A stretch of 64,000 nucleotides of DNA from Propionibacteriales bacterium (GCA_026392455.1 JAPLCB010000003.1:1-64000), one strand, 5' to 3'. Counted from the stretch's first letter, positions 21,266 to 30,761 are shown. Numbers and translations are program-made. The notes: a model not told the origin generated them from the letters alone.

Positions 21266-22114
21266 GTGGCCATCGCAGGGGTCCTCGGCGCGTTCCGGGG
21301 CAAACCGGTACGACCCAGCGGACCCGGGGGTCAGATGGCCCTCGCCGACCACTTCCGCGAGCTCCGCGCCCGGCTGCTGAAGGCCACCTTGGCGCTGGTC
21401 GTCGCCACCATCGGCAGCTTCTTCATCTACGACACGCTCCTCGACCTGATCGCAGGCCCCTACAACGACGCGGTCGCCACCTTGGGCGGGGCCGAGGCCG
21501 CACGGTCGGAGATCTACATCTCCGGCATCGGTGGCGGTCTGATGATCCAGCTCAAGCTCTGCGCCCTGAGCGGGGTGATCATCTCCAGCCCCGTCTGGCT
21601 CTACCAGATCTGGGCCTTCCTGCTGCCCGGGCTGAAGAAGAACGAGCGGCGCTGGACGATGATCTTCGTCGCCGTGGCCGGCCCGTTGTTCGCCGCCGGC
21701 GTGGCCCTCGGCTACTACGTGCTGCCCAAGGGCATCAAGGTTCTGATCTCGTTCACGCCCGACAACATGCAGAACCTCAACGACTTCAACGACTTCTTCT
21801 CGTTCACGACCCGGATGCTGCTCGTCTTCGGAGTGGCCCTGGAGATCCCGTTCTTCGTGATCCTGCTGAACCTGGCCGGCGTCATCTCGGGCAAGGCGCT
21901 GGGTCGCTACCGTCCGTGGATCGTGCTGGGCACCTTCGTCTTCGCTGCGGTGGCCACGCCGTCGACCGACCCGTTCTCGATGCTGATGCTGGCGATCCCG
22001 ATGCTGGTTCTCTTCGGGTTCTCCGAGGTGATCGCCAGGATCGTGGACCGGCGACGCGGCAAGGAGAGAGTCAGTACCGACACCTGGGACGACGACGTCG
22101 CATCGCCCCTGTGA
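21266..22114 (+). CDS. tatC: Twin-arginine translocase subunit TatC
   Basis: Receptor for twin-arginine signal peptides, 282 residues with six membrane helices. Family motifs are ALADHFRELRARLLKA near the N-terminus, SPVWLYQIWAFLLPGLKKNERR in the second loop, and GVALEIPFFVILL with the conserved Glu in helix four. GTG at 21266 is used; it begins 6 bases after tatA. The same order tatA-tatC-helY occurs in M. tuberculosis (Rv2094c-Rv2092c); here a lipid-kinase-like gene is placed between tatC and helY. Confidence 0.95.
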   Translation: MAIAGVLGAFRGKPVRPSGPGGQMALADHFRELRARLLKATLALVVATIGSFFIYDTLLDLIAGPYNDAVATLGGAEAARSEIYISGIGGGLMIQLKLCALSGVIISSPVWLYQIWAFLLPGLKKNERRWTMIFVAVAGPLFAAGVALGYYVLPKGIKVLISFTPDNMQNLNDFNDFFSFTTRMLLVFGVALEIPFFVILLNLAGVISGKALGRYRPWIVLGTFVFAAVATPSTDPFSMLMLAIPMLVLFGFSEVIARIVDRRRGKERVSTDTWDDDVASPL

Positions 22115-22143
22115 GACCGGCTCGTACAGATAGGGTTCCTAGG

Positions 22144-23043
22144 GTGCGCACGGATAACTCGACGGGGTCAGCACGGCGGATCGCGGTCCTGACGAACCCC
22201 ACCTCGGGCAAGGGCAAGGGCAACGACGTCGCCGCAGTCGTCGTTCCCCGTCTGAGCGATGCCGGCTTCGAGGTGAGTGCCCTGGTCGGCCGCGACGCCG
22301 ACGAGGCCTCCGACCTGGCCCGGCGGGCCGTCACCGACGGTGTGGAGACGCTGGTGGTCATCGGAGGCGACGGGATGGTCCACCTGGCGGCGCAGGCCCT
22401 TGCCGGCACCAGCACCCGCCTGGGCCTGGTGCCCGCCGGTACCGGGAACGACGTGGCCCGCGCGGTCGGCCTGCCCCGCAAGGACCCGTTGGCAGCGACC
22501 GACGTCATCATCGGCGGCAAGGAGCGGGCCATCGATCTCGCCCGGATCGGGAACCGCTACTACGTCACGGTCCTCGCCGCCGGCTTCGACGCCATCGTCA
22601 ACGAGCGCGCCAACGAGATGACCTGGCCCAAGGGACAGATGCGTTACAACCTGGCCACCCTGGCCGAGCTCCGCACGTTCTCGCCGATCCCTTACGTGAT
22701 CGAGGTTGACGGCGAGCAGCACCGGTTCGAGGCGATGATGGTCGCGGTCGGCAACACCGAGTCCTTCGGTGGCGGCATGAAGATCACCGCGGGCGCCGTG
22801 ATGGACGACGGGATCCTCGACGTGGTCGCGATCATGCCGATGAGCAAGCTCGAGCTGATCAGGACCTTCCCGAAGCTCTTCTCCGGGACCCACGTCGAGC
22901 ACCCCAAGTACCGGCACTTCGCCGGGAAGAGCATCACCGTCGCGGCGCCGGGCATCGTCGCCTACGCCGACGGTGAACGGATGAGCGCGCTCCCACTCAC
23001 CGTCGAAGTGGCCCCGCAGGCGTTGCGCGTACTGGTGCCATGA
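22144..23043 (+). CDS. Diacylglycerol-kinase-family lipid kinase
   Basis: 299 residues, DAGK catalytic domain as in DgkB/YegS and sphingosine kinases. NPTSGKGKGND binds phosphate, VIGGDGMVHLAAQAL is the GGDG nucleotide loop, and LGLVPAGTGNDVARAVGLP the conserved GTGND motif. Expected to phosphorylate diacylglycerol or a related lipid at the inner membrane face. GTG at 22144 is 7 nt after TAGGGT (22131-22136), which separates it from tatC as its own leaderless unit. The stop overlaps the helY start (ATGA at 23040). Confidence 0.93.
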   Translation: MRTDNSTGSARRIAVLTNPTSGKGKGNDVAAVVVPRLSDAGFEVSALVGRDADEASDLARRAVTDGVETLVVIGGDGMVHLAAQALAGTSTRLGLVPAGTGNDVARAVGLPRKDPLAATDVIIGGKERAIDLARIGNRYYVTVLAAGFDAIVNERANEMTWPKGQMRYNLATLAELRTFSPIPYVIEVDGEQHRFEAMMVAVGNTESFGGGMKITAGAVMDDGILDVVAIMPMSKLELIRTFPKLFSGTHVEHPKYRHFAGKSITVAAPGIVAYADGERMSALPLTVEVAPQALRVLVP

Positions 23044-25835
23044 CCTTGCCCGACGAGCCGCTCAACCCGGCCGAGCAGTACGCGCGTTACCGACGCAACA
23101 AGGCCCACCCCGGGCTGGCGGAGTTCGCGTCGCACTACGACTTCGGGCTCGACGACTTCCAGGTGCGTGCCTGCCGCGAGCTCGAGGACGGTCGCTCGGT
23201 CCTGGTGGCCGCCCCGACCGGCTCCGGGAAGACCATCGTGGGGGAGTTCGCCGTCCACCTGGCCCTGGCCAGCGGGCGGAAGTGCTTCTACACGACCCCG
23301 ATCAAGGCCTTGTCGAACCAGAAGTTCAACGACCTGGTCGACCGCTACGGGGCAGCGAACGTCGGCCTGCTCACCGGTGACAACAGCATCAACGGGGACG
23401 CACCGGTCGTCGTGATGACGACCGAGGTGCTGCGCAACATGCTGTACTCCGGGTCCCGCACCCTGACCGGCCTCGGTTTCGTGGTGATGGACGAGGTGCA
23501 CTACCTGGCGGACCGCTCCCGCGGCGCGGTCTGGGAAGAGGTCATCATCCACCTGCCCGACTCGGTAGCAGTGGTGTCGCTGTCGGCGACGGTGAGCAAC
23601 GCCGAGGAGTTCGGCGAGTGGCTGGGCACCGTCCGTGGCGAGACCACCACCATCGTCGAGGAGAAGCGGCCGGTCCCGCTGTACCAGCACGTCCTGGTCG
23701 GTCGGAAGATGCTCGATCTTTTTGCTTCGGGCGAGCAGGGCGAGCCGCACAGACCCGGTGAGGAACAGGTCAACCCCGAGCTCCTCAGGGTGGCGCGCGA
23801 CGACCTGATGAGCGGCCGGATGCGCGACCGCCGGTCACCGAAGGGGCAACGGCGGCCCGACCGGGCCAAGCAGGCCGGCAACGGCCGCCGGGTCTGGGTG
23901 CCGAGCCGGGCCGACGTGGTCGAGCAGCTCGACCGGGCGGGGCTGCTCCCGGCGATCGTGTTCATCTTCAGCCGGGTCGGCTGCGACGCCGCGGTCCAGC
24001 AGTGCCTGAACGCCAACCTCCGGCTGACCAGCCCCGCCGAGCGGGACGAGATCTTCGCCTTCGTCGAGGAGCACTGCTCCAACCTGCCCGACGAGGACCG
24101 TCAGGTGCTGGGGTACCACGAGTTCCTGGACGGGCTGACCCGCGGTGTCGCGGCGCACCACGCGGGCATGCTGCCAACCTTCAAGGAGTGCGTCGAGGAG
24201 CTCTTCCTCCGCGGCCTGGTCCGCGTGGTCTTCGCGACCGAGACCCTCGCCCTGGGGATCAACATGCCCGCTCGCTCCGTGGTGCTGGAGAAGCTGTCGA
24301 AGTGGAACGGCGAGACCCACGCCGACATCACCCCGGGGGAGTACACCCAGCTGACCGGTCGCGCGGGCCGGCGGGGGATCGATGTCGAGGGCCACGGGGT
24401 CGTCCTGTGGCAGCCGGGCCTGGAACCCAAGTCGGTGGCCGGGCTGGCCTCGACGCGGACCTATCCGCTGAAGTCCTCCTTCGCGCCGTCCTACAACATG
24501 GCGGTGAACCTGGTCCACCAGTTCGGCCGGGACCGCGCCCGCGAGCTGTTGGAGTCGTCGTTCGCCCAGTTCCAGGCCGACAAGGCCGTCGTGGGACTCG
24601 CCCGCCAGGTCCGCAAGAGCGACGACGCCCTCGCGGGGTACGCCGAGGCCGCGACCTGCCACCTCGGCGACTTCGGGGAGTACGCACGGCTGCGCCGTAC
24701 GCTGTCGGACACCGAGGCCGGGATCGCCAAGAACCGGCGTCACGACCGGCGTGCCGAAGTGGTCAGCTCGCTGATGGCGCTGAAGCCCGGCGACGTCATC
24801 GACGTGCCGTCCGGTCGCTTCTCCGGCATCGCGGTGGTCATCGACCCCGGCACCCAGTCCGACCGCGACGGACCACGCCCCTACGTCCTCACCGCGGACC
24901 GGCACGCCCGCCGGCTGAGCCTGGTCGACTTCCCGACACCGGTGTCGGCCTTCCACCGGATCCGGATCCCGAAGTCGTTCAACGGACGCAACCCGCAGTC
25001 CCGCCGGGACCTGGCAACGACGCTGAAGAACGGCACCCACGGCTTCACCCTGCCGCCGGGGTTCGAGCGGCAACGGACCGGGCACGGCCCGGGGGAGGCG
25101 GCGGACCAGATCGAGGCGCTGCGGCGCGAGCTGCGTCAGCATCCCTGCCACGACTGCCCCGACCGCGAGGACCATGCCCGCTGGATGGAGCGTTGGTACA
25201 AGCTCGACCGGGACTCGCGCACGCTGCGTCGTCGGATCGAGCAGCGCACCAACACCATCGCCCGCCAGTTCGACCGGGTCTGCGAGGTCCTCACGGCGCT
25301 GGAGTACCTCGACGGCGAGGTCCGGGTGACCCCGCGCGGGCAGACCCTGATGCGGATCTACAACGAGCTCGAACTCCTGACGGCCGAGTCCCTGCGCCTG
25401 GGGCTGTGGAACGAGCTGGATGCCAGCCAGCTGGCGGCAGTGCTCTCGTCGCTGGTCTTCGAGTCCCGCAAGGCCGATGACGCCGACTCGCCACGGATCC
25501 CGGGTAGCCACGTCCGCGACGTGCTCAAGGAGATGACCGCGCTCTGGGGGGAGCTGGACGCCCTCGAGCGCGAGCACAAGGTCGAGAAGCTCCGCGAGCC
25601 CGACTTCGGGTTCTGCTGGGCAGCCTTCCGCTGGGCCGAGGGCGACGACCTGGACGAGGTCCTGGACGGGACCGGCCTGGCCGCCGGTGACTTCGTGCGC
25701 TGGATCAAGCAGCTGATCGACCTCACCGCACAGGTGGCCGACGCCGCCGGGGACCCGCGCTTGCGGGACACCGCTCGGGACGCCGTCGTGCGGTTGCGGC
25801 GCGGGGTGATCTCCTACAGCTCGGTAGCCGACTGA
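23040..25835 (+). CDS. helY: Ski2-like DEVH-box RNA helicase HelY
   Basis: 931-residue superfamily-2 helicase resembling Mtr4/Ski2 and M. tuberculosis HelY (Rv2092c). Motif I is APTGSGKT, motif II MDEVHYLAD (DEVH), motif III SLSATVSN, and motif VI QLTGRAGRRGID. After the two RecA domains come an rRNA-processing arch-like part and the C-terminal DSHCT domain (from about residue 770). The region around 215-290 is Arg/Lys-rich and probably flexible. Likely role: unwinding structured RNA for decay or ribosome processing. It starts inside the stop of the lipid-kinase gene. Confidence 0.95.
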   Translation: MTLPDEPLNPAEQYARYRRNKAHPGLAEFASHYDFGLDDFQVRACRELEDGRSVLVAAPTGSGKTIVGEFAVHLALASGRKCFYTTPIKALSNQKFNDLVDRYGAANVGLLTGDNSINGDAPVVVMTTEVLRNMLYSGSRTLTGLGFVVMDEVHYLADRSRGAVWEEVIIHLPDSVAVVSLSATVSNAEEFGEWLGTVRGETTTIVEEKRPVPLYQHVLVGRKMLDLFASGEQGEPHRPGEEQVNPELLRVARDDLMSGRMRDRRSPKGQRRPDRAKQAGNGRRVWVPSRADVVEQLDRAGLLPAIVFIFSRVGCDAAVQQCLNANLRLTSPAERDEIFAFVEEHCSNLPDEDRQVLGYHEFLDGLTRGVAAHHAGMLPTFKECVEELFLRGLVRVVFATETLALGINMPARSVVLEKLSKWNGETHADITPGEYTQLTGRAGRRGIDVEGHGVVLWQPGLEPKSVAGLASTRTYPLKSSFAPSYNMAVNLVHQFGRDRARELLESSFAQFQADKAVVGLARQVRKSDDALAGYAEAATCHLGDFGEYARLRRTLSDTEAGIAKNRRHDRRAEVVSSLMALKPGDVIDVPSGRFSGIAVVIDPGTQSDRDGPRPYVLTADRHARRLSLVDFPTPVSAFHRIRIPKSFNGRNPQSRRDLATTLKNGTHGFTLPPGFERQRTGHGPGEAADQIEALRRELRQHPCHDCPDREDHARWMERWYKLDRDSRTLRRRIEQRTNTIARQFDRVCEVLTALEYLDGEVRVTPRGQTLMRIYNELELLTAESLRLGLWNELDASQLAAVLSSLVFESRKADDADSPRIPGSHVRDVLKEMTALWGELDALEREHKVEKLREPDFGFCWAAFRWAEGDDLDEVLDGTGLAAGDFVRWIKQLIDLTAQVADAAGDPRLRDTARDAVVRLRRGVISYSSVAD

Positions 25836-26004
25836 GCGGCTGGTCGGACGAGGCGTTCGGCTCGACGTGGCCGGCTCGTCGCTAGTCGAACAGGTGCGGC
25901 AGCATCCCGAGGTCGCGGGAGAGCGCTTTGAAGCGAAGTACCACCACAGGGAGTTGGCTCCGTGTTACCGGGACGGCGCCCCCGTTACATCTACGCTGGC
26001 GACC

Positions 26005-26940
26005 GTGACTTCCCTGATGCTGCTGGACACCGCTTCGCTCTACTTCCGCGCGTTCTACGGCGTTCCCGACACGGTGCGGGCACCGGACGGCACACCGGTC
26101 AACGCGGTGCGCGGACTTCTCGACTTCATCTCGCGGCTCGTGGAGGAGTACCAGCCCACGCACCTGGCGTGCTGCTGGGACAACGACTGGCGTCCGCAGT
26201 GGCGGGTCGACCTGATCCCGACGTACAAGGCCCACCGCGTCGAGGAGGAGGTCCCGGGCGGCTCCGACGTCGAGGAGGTGCCGGACCCGCTGCAGGCCCA
26301 GATCCCGATCATCCTCGAGGTCCTGGCTGCGTTCGGGATCGCCGTCGTCGGCGCTGACGACTACGAGGCCGACGACGTGATCGGCACCCTCGCCACCGAC
26401 GCCGGGATGCCGGTGGAGATCGTCACCGGCGACCGCGACCTGTTCCAGCTCGTCGACGACGCAGCGGGGATCCGGGTGCTGTACACCGCGCGCGGTGTCG
26501 GCCGGCACGAACGCGTCACCAACGCCGTGATCCAGGAGAAGTACGACGTCGGGGCAACCCAGTACGCCGACTTCGCCACCCTGCGGGGCGACAGCTCGGA
26601 CGGCCTGCCCGGAGTCGCCGGCGTGGGGGAGAAGACAGCTGCCACCTTGCTCGGACGCTACGGCTCGATCGACGGGATCCGGGCCGCGGCAGCCGACCCC
26701 GGGAGCGACCTCGCGCCGGGCCCCCGGCGGAAGATCCTCGACGCCGAGGCGTACCTCGACGTGGCACCGCAGGTCGTCGCCGTGGCCCGCGGGATCGACC
26801 TCGGCACGCCGGACCTGACGCTCCCGCCGACCCCGCTGGACCCGGTGTCGCTGACCGACCTGTCCGGTCGCTGGGGGCTCGACACACCGATCGCCAGGCT
26901 GGTGACGACGATCACCGACGTCACGAGCAGCACCCGCTAG
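26005..26940 (+). CDS. 5'-3' exonuclease (Pol I N-terminal-domain type)
   Basis: Stand-alone FEN-type flap/5'-3' exonuclease of 311 residues, homologous in family and position to M. tuberculosis Rv2090. Metal-binding acidic residues appear in LLDTASLYFRAFYG, ADDYEADDVIGTLA and EIVTGDRDLFQLV; the helix-hairpin-helix GDSSDGLPGVAGVGEKTAATLL binds DNA. It removes RNA primers or flaps without an attached polymerase. GTG at 26005 is 7 nt after TACGCT (25992-25997). The 169 bases upstream, after helY, contain no other gene that I can support. Confidence 0.93.
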   Translation: MTSLMLLDTASLYFRAFYGVPDTVRAPDGTPVNAVRGLLDFISRLVEEYQPTHLACCWDNDWRPQWRVDLIPTYKAHRVEEEVPGGSDVEEVPDPLQAQIPIILEVLAAFGIAVVGADDYEADDVIGTLATDAGMPVEIVTGDRDLFQLVDDAAGIRVLYTARGVGRHERVTNAVIQEKYDVGATQYADFATLRGDSSDGLPGVAGVGEKTAATLLGRYGSIDGIRAAAADPGSDLAPGPRRKILDAEAYLDVAPQVVAVARGIDLGTPDLTLPPTPLDPVSLTDLSGRWGLDTPIARLVTTITDVTSSTR

Positions 26941-27401
26941 ACCAGCAACCTCGAACCCTCAAGGCGAACTTCACGCGTGTCAGCCCGGACACGCCGAAGA
27001 CCCGACTTTGTTTCATGAATTGTTCGCGTTGCGTCCATTCGTCTGACCTGCGGGTTTGCAGCGTTTGCGCAGGTCAGGGCGATCTTGACATCGCCGCCCC
27101 GGATCGGTTGGGTTGCCTGGTTCCTCCAGGCAGATCGTCTTGCTTGCAGGCTCCGACATGGGGGGTAAAGCCTCACCGACCGCCACGGTGCGGGTGGACC
27201 CCCTCGGCGAGTCGGAGATCCGCAACCAGGACGGGAGAACACGGGGGGAGTGCGGCACCAGTAGACAACGGTCGTTCGGTGACATCCAGTCATCGTGCGG
27301 GCGGTCCGAAGGTCCCGTTCCTCCCCCCGCCGCCCTCTCTCGCGCCCGTGCTCTCGCACCGTCAGCACCGTCTGATCAGGTGGGCGGGCTACCGTGGCGC
27401 C
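26941..27401 (+). other. Gene-free 460-bp interval with tandem hairpins
   Basis: No convincing protein gene. Three hairpins follow one another: a perfect 10-bp stem CTGACCTGCG/CGCAGGTCAG (27043-27052 with 27068-27077), GGCGAT/ATCGCC (27079-27084 with 27091-27096 approximately) and TGCCTGG/CCAGGCA (27114-27120 with 27126-27132). The first part looks more AT-rich than the surrounding genes. AACCCTCAA at 26954-26962 resembles the elements near the merR and garA genes. It may be a 3' region or encode a small structured RNA; I do not recognise a known riboswitch. Confidence 0.5.
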
Positions 27402-27875
27402 ATGAGACGCCGTTTCCCGTGGGGCTTGGTGCTGGTCGCCTTCATCGCACTGCCGATCCTGGAGATCTACGTGATCATCCAGGTCGGCCAGGTGATCGGG
27501 GCCTGGTGGACGATCCTGCTCCTGATCGCCGACAGCATCTTCGGCTCCTGGTTGCTGCGGCGGGAAGGCAGCCGGGCCTGGACCGCCCTGCGGGTAGCGC
27601 TCGCCGAGGGGCGGATGCCCGCGAAGGAGCTCGCCGACGGGATCCTGATCGTGGTCGGCGGAACCCTGATGATCAGTCCGGGATTCGTCACCGACCTCTT
27701 CGGGATGCTCGCGATCCTGCCGTTCACCCGACCGTTCGGCCGTCGACTGCTGACCCGGTTCCTCGCCGGTCGACTGGTCACCGGGGTGGTCGGCATGCCG
27801 CCCGGAGGGCCCCGGACAGCACAACGCCCCGGACCGTCGGGCGACGTGGTCCAGGGCGAGGTGATCGATCCGTGA
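27402..27875 (+). CDS. fxsA: FxsA-family membrane protein
   Basis: 157 residues. Membrane helices lie at about 8-28, 30-52 and 78-100; the family signature GSWLLRREGSRAWTALR follows the second helix. FxsA in E. coli is known for relieving phage-T7 exclusion; its cellular function is not established. ATG at 27402 is 6 nt after TACCGT (27390-27395), a leaderless arrangement. Its stop is only six bases from the stop of the convergent rbpA. The neighbourhood fxsA-rbpA-MFS-glycerophosphodiesterase is also found in Streptomyces. Confidence 0.88.
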   Translation: MRRRFPWGLVLVAFIALPILEIYVIIQVGQVIGAWWTILLLIADSIFGSWLLRREGSRAWTALRVALAEGRMPAKELADGILIVVGGTLMISPGFVTDLFGMLAILPFTRPFGRRLLTRFLAGRLVTGVVGMPPGGPRTAQRPGPSGDVVQGEVIDP

Positions 27876-27881
27876 GGCTTG

Positions 27882-28274
27882 CTAGACCTTGGCCTTCTTC
27901 TTCGCGGTCTTCTTTGCCGGCCGGTGGAGGTGCGCCGGTCCGATCTCGCCGCCGCGCAGCAGCTCCAGACGCTCGGTCAGGATGTCCTCGAGCTCACTGA
28001 TCGAACGGCGCTCCAGGAGCATGTCCCAGTGCGTCCGAGCAGGCTTCTCGACCTTCTCCTCAGGCAGGATGCCCGTGGTGCTCAGCCCCTCGGCGCCGCA
28101 GCGCGGGCACTCCCAGTTCGCGGGCACGTCGGCCTCGACCGACATGGTGATCTCGAAGAAGTGTCCCCGGGTGCACTGGTAGCCGACCTGCTGGCGGGCG
28201 GCGAACTCGATGCCGCGCTCGTCCTCGAAGCTCTGGCCTCCGAGGCGGGCACCTCGTAGCGTGCGATCTCCCAT
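27882..28274 (-). CDS. rbpA: RNA polymerase-binding protein RbpA
   Basis: Actinobacterial general transcription factor, 130 residues, which binds RNA polymerase and principal sigma factors and stabilises the open complex. The zinc-ribbon-like core has YQCTRGHFF and WECPRCGAEG (Cys/His/Cys/Cys), and the C-terminal sigma-interaction domain is the very conserved KPARTHWDMLLERRSISELE. The tail is lysine-rich (PAKKTAKKKAKV). ATG at 28274 has GGAGG five bases upstream, better than an upstream TTG. A promoter and a leader hairpin lie upstream. Confidence 0.97.
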   Translation of the reverse strand: MGDRTLRGARLGGQSFEDERGIEFAARQQVGYQCTRGHFFEITMSVEADVPANWECPRCGAEGLSTTGILPEEKVEKPARTHWDMLLERRSISELEDILTERLELLRGGEIGPAHLHRPAKKTAKKKAKV

Positions 28275-28292
28275 GACTTCCTCCAAATCCGG

Positions 28293-28313
28293 GAAGGCCA
28301 GATCGTGGCCTTC
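28293..28313 (-). promoter_or_regulatory. Leader hairpin in the rbpA 5' region
   Basis: Perfect 8-bp stem GAAGGCCA/TGGCCTTC with a 5-base loop, between the likely rbpA transcription start and its Shine-Dalgarno. It could adjust mRNA stability or translation of rbpA. Confidence 0.4.
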
Positions 28314-28319
28314 TCCTCA

Positions 28320-28348
28320 TGCGTACAACCTGTGGGACGCGCATTCAA
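28320..28348 (-). promoter_or_regulatory. Likely rbpA promoter
   Basis: On the minus strand, TTGAAT (28348-28343) and TACGCA (28325-28320) are separated by 17 bases, a principal-sigma-type promoter about 45 bases upstream of the rbpA ATG. I looked for the SigR-type GGAAT...GTT spacing known for Streptomyces rbpA and did not find a good match. Confidence 0.5.
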
Positions 28349-28463
28349 GTCGTTCCTGACGCCAATCCCGGGTCGGGCGGGCAAACCGCCTCCCAACACC
28401 ATGACAGATCGACAACGAACGTCCCAGTCTGAGGATTCCCGTCCCGCGTGGGCGAGACCCGTC

Positions 28464-29825
28464 TCACACCACGGCGACCGGAGCCGGCACCTGGTTCCCG
28501 GCCTCCCGGATGCCCCGCTCCGGGTCCAGCCGGAGCAGGAAGTACGCCCCGAGGACGAAGAAGATGATCAGTGCGAGGATCGCCGGCCGGTAGGAACCGG
28601 TGACCTGGAAGGTCACTCCGAACAGCAGCGTGCCGAACCACGACGTCCCGCGCTCAGCAGCCCCGTAGAGCGCGAAGTACTCGCCCTCCCGGCCGCGGGG
28701 GATCAGGAGACTGAAGAACGACCGCGACAACGCCTGGGTGCCGCCCATCACCAGACCGATCCCGACAGCGACCGCGACGAACAGCGGCACGTTCCCGGCC
28801 GGAAGCACCAGGGCGACGACCACGATCCCCATCCACGCGAACGTGCCCCAGAGGATCAACCGGTAGGCGCCGTAGGTCGAAGCGAGCCGGCCGAAGAGCA
28901 AGGCGCCACCGAAGGCGACGAACTGGATCAGCAGGATCGTGCCGATCAGGACCGAGGTGCCGAAGCCGAGCTGCTTCTCCCCGTACGTCGAGGCTGCGAA
29001 GAGCACCGTCTGGATGCCGTCGTTGTAGAAGAGGTAGGCCAGCAGGAAGGTGAGCGTCATCGGGTAGTTGCGCAGGTCGCGCACGGTCGTCGCCAGCTGG
29101 CCGAAGCTGCGATGCCACAGTCCGCCCTGCTCGGGGACGACGTTCTGGGCCGGGTAGTCGCGCAGCCTGATGAACGGGATCACGGTGAAGCCGGCCCACC
29201 ACAGCGCCGCCGAGAGCAGCGAGAGGCGCACCGCCATCGCCTCCGACAGCCCGAACGTGTCATGGCCCAGGAACATCACCAGGTTGATCGCCAGGAGCAC
29301 ACCACCGCCGAGGTAGCCCCAGGCCCACCCGTGGGAAGAGACCGCGTCCCGCTCGTCCTCGGTGGAGATGTCGACCAGGATCGCGTAGTACGACACCAAC
29401 GAGCACCCGGCCAGGATGCTGGCGGCCACCACGGCGACGGCGGCGAGCTGCCAGTTGTCGCCCTCGAGGAAGAACAGCAGGGCTGCACACGCCGCACCCG
29501 CCCACGCGTACCCGGCCATGTGCCGCTTCTTGTGGGCGGACCGGTCCACGAACGCCCCGACGATCGGGAGGAGCAGGGCGCTCGAGATCGTCGCGAAGCT
29601 GGTCAGGTAGCTGGGCAACGAGCCGGCCGCCAGGTGCAGGCCGAGCACGTTGAGCGTCCGGGCGCAGGTCTCGTCGGCGTCCACGCAGCCGGCTGCCCTG
29701 CCGGCCACCGTGATCATGTACGGCGCGAACATCACCGAGAGCACCGTGGTGTAGAACGCCGAGTTCGCCCAGTCGTACCAGTTCCAGGCCTTCTGCTGGC
29801 TGATCCGGTCCTTGGTGGTGGTCAT
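28464..29825 (-). CDS. MFS permease of the UMF1/Atg22 family
   Basis: 453 residues, about twelve membrane helices. The N-terminal signature WYDWANSAFYTTVLSVMFAPY and FVDRSAHKKRHM after helix two mark the UMF1 family, distantly related to yeast vacuolar Atg22. Substrates of bacterial members are mostly unknown; amino acids or peptides are a guess from Atg22. The ATG at 29825 overlaps the stop of the upstream glycerophosphodiesterase gene by four bases (ATGA), so both are made from one mRNA. Confidence 0.9.
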   Translation of the reverse strand: MTTTKDRISQQKAWNWYDWANSAFYTTVLSVMFAPYMITVAGRAAGCVDADETCARTLNVLGLHLAAGSLPSYLTSFATISSALLLPIVGAFVDRSAHKKRHMAGYAWAGAACAALLFFLEGDNWQLAAVAVVAASILAGCSLVSYYAILVDISTEDERDAVSSHGWAWGYLGGGVLLAINLVMFLGHDTFGLSEAMAVRLSLLSAALWWAGFTVIPFIRLRDYPAQNVVPEQGGLWHRSFGQLATTVRDLRNYPMTLTFLLAYLFYNDGIQTVLFAASTYGEKQLGFGTSVLIGTILLIQFVAFGGALLFGRLASTYGAYRLILWGTFAWMGIVVVALVLPAGNVPLFVAVAVGIGLVMGGTQALSRSFFSLLIPRGREGEYFALYGAAERGTSWFGTLLFGVTFQVTGSYRPAILALIIFFVLGAYFLLRLDPERGIREAGNQVPAPVAVV

Positions 29826-30628
29826 GCGCGGTCCGCCCAGAGTCCTCGCGACACCAGAAGCTCCTTGAGGCGGTCCGTCCGGTCGGTGATCAGCCCGTCC
29901 ACGCCAAGATCGATCAGTGTCTCCATCTGTGCGGGTTCGTCGACGGTCCACACGTGCACGTGGGCACCGGCGGCGTGCGCCCGTCGGACCAGGGACGCCG
30001 TCACCAGCGGGACCGGGCCGCGACGGTGCGGGACCTGGAGTGCCGCGACCCGGGAGCGGGTCAGGAGCCTCGCCGCTGCTCCGCTCGGCAGGGCCAGGAA
30101 CGCCGCCACCTCGACCGGGGACGCCGACGTCGGCACCCGCCCGCCGACGAGACGGCGGAACTCGCTCAACCGCGCGTGCGAGAACGAGCCGACGCAGATC
30201 CGGTCGTGGGAGCGGGTGCGTTCGACCAGGTCGACCAGGACGGGCCCGGCTCCGTCCGCCTTGAGGTCGATGTTGAAGCGGCTGGTCGGGAACTCCTCGA
30301 GGAGGTCGGCCAGGCGTGGCACCGGATGCTCACCACCGATCCGGGCTCGGGCCAGGACTCCTGCTGCAACCGACGCGACCCGTCCCTGCTGGTCGGTCAC
30401 CCGGTCCAGCACGTCGTCGTGGAAGGCCACCAGCTCGCCGGAGGCCGTGACGTGGACGTCGGTCTCCAGGTAGGTGTAGCCGAGCCCGACCGCGTGCCGG
30501 AAGGCCGCGGCGGTGTTCTCCAACCCGTCGAGATCAGGGTGCCGGGCGCCGCCCCGGTGGGCCATGGCGATCACGGCGGGTGGCGCGACGTCGTCGAGGT
30601 ACGCGAACCCGGTCACAGGCCTCCCCAT
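29822..30628 (-). CDS. Glycerophosphodiester phosphodiesterase family protein
   Basis: 268 residues, TIM-barrel phosphodiesterase that releases glycerol 3-phosphate from lipid head-group diesters. Catalytic elements: AMAHRGGARHP (first His), YLETDVHVTASGELVAFHDDVLDR (metal-binding Glu/Asp and second His), and FNIDLKADG. No signal peptide, so it is probably cytoplasmic. ATG at 30628 is preferred over GTG 30637 because GGAGGT lies correctly spaced before the ATG, whereas the GTG would be inside that ribosome-binding site. Confidence 0.92.
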   Translation of the reverse strand: MGRPVTGFAYLDDVAPPAVIAMAHRGGARHPDLDGLENTAAAFRHAVGLGYTYLETDVHVTASGELVAFHDDVLDRVTDQQGRVASVAAGVLARARIGGEHPVPRLADLLEEFPTSRFNIDLKADGAGPVLVDLVERTRSHDRICVGSFSHARLSEFRRLVGGRVPTSASPVEVAAFLALPSGAAARLLTRSRVAALQVPHRRGPVPLVTASLVRRAHAAGAHVHVWTVDEPAQMETLIDLGVDGLITDRTDRLKELLVSRGLWADRA

Positions 30629-30761
30629 GACAACCACCTCCCTCCGCGATCAGTATCCTCCCGATCGTCCTGCATTTGGTGACAAGTCGGTCATTCGACC
30701 CCCCTGTCGTGCGGCCGCGTCGCACCCGCGGCTCTGCCCCCGACGGCGGTACCGTCGGACG

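Noticed and set aside
27158-27290. Short ATG frames in both directions within the gap before fxsA as small proteins
   Set aside because: No Shine-Dalgarno or TANNNT box at the proper distance, Arg/Ser/Pro-rich shadow-like composition, no motif.
28320-28373. A SigR-type promoter before rbpA
   Set aside because: GGAAC and GTT are present, but the spacing is about 22 bases instead of 18-19; a normal -35/-10 pair fits better.
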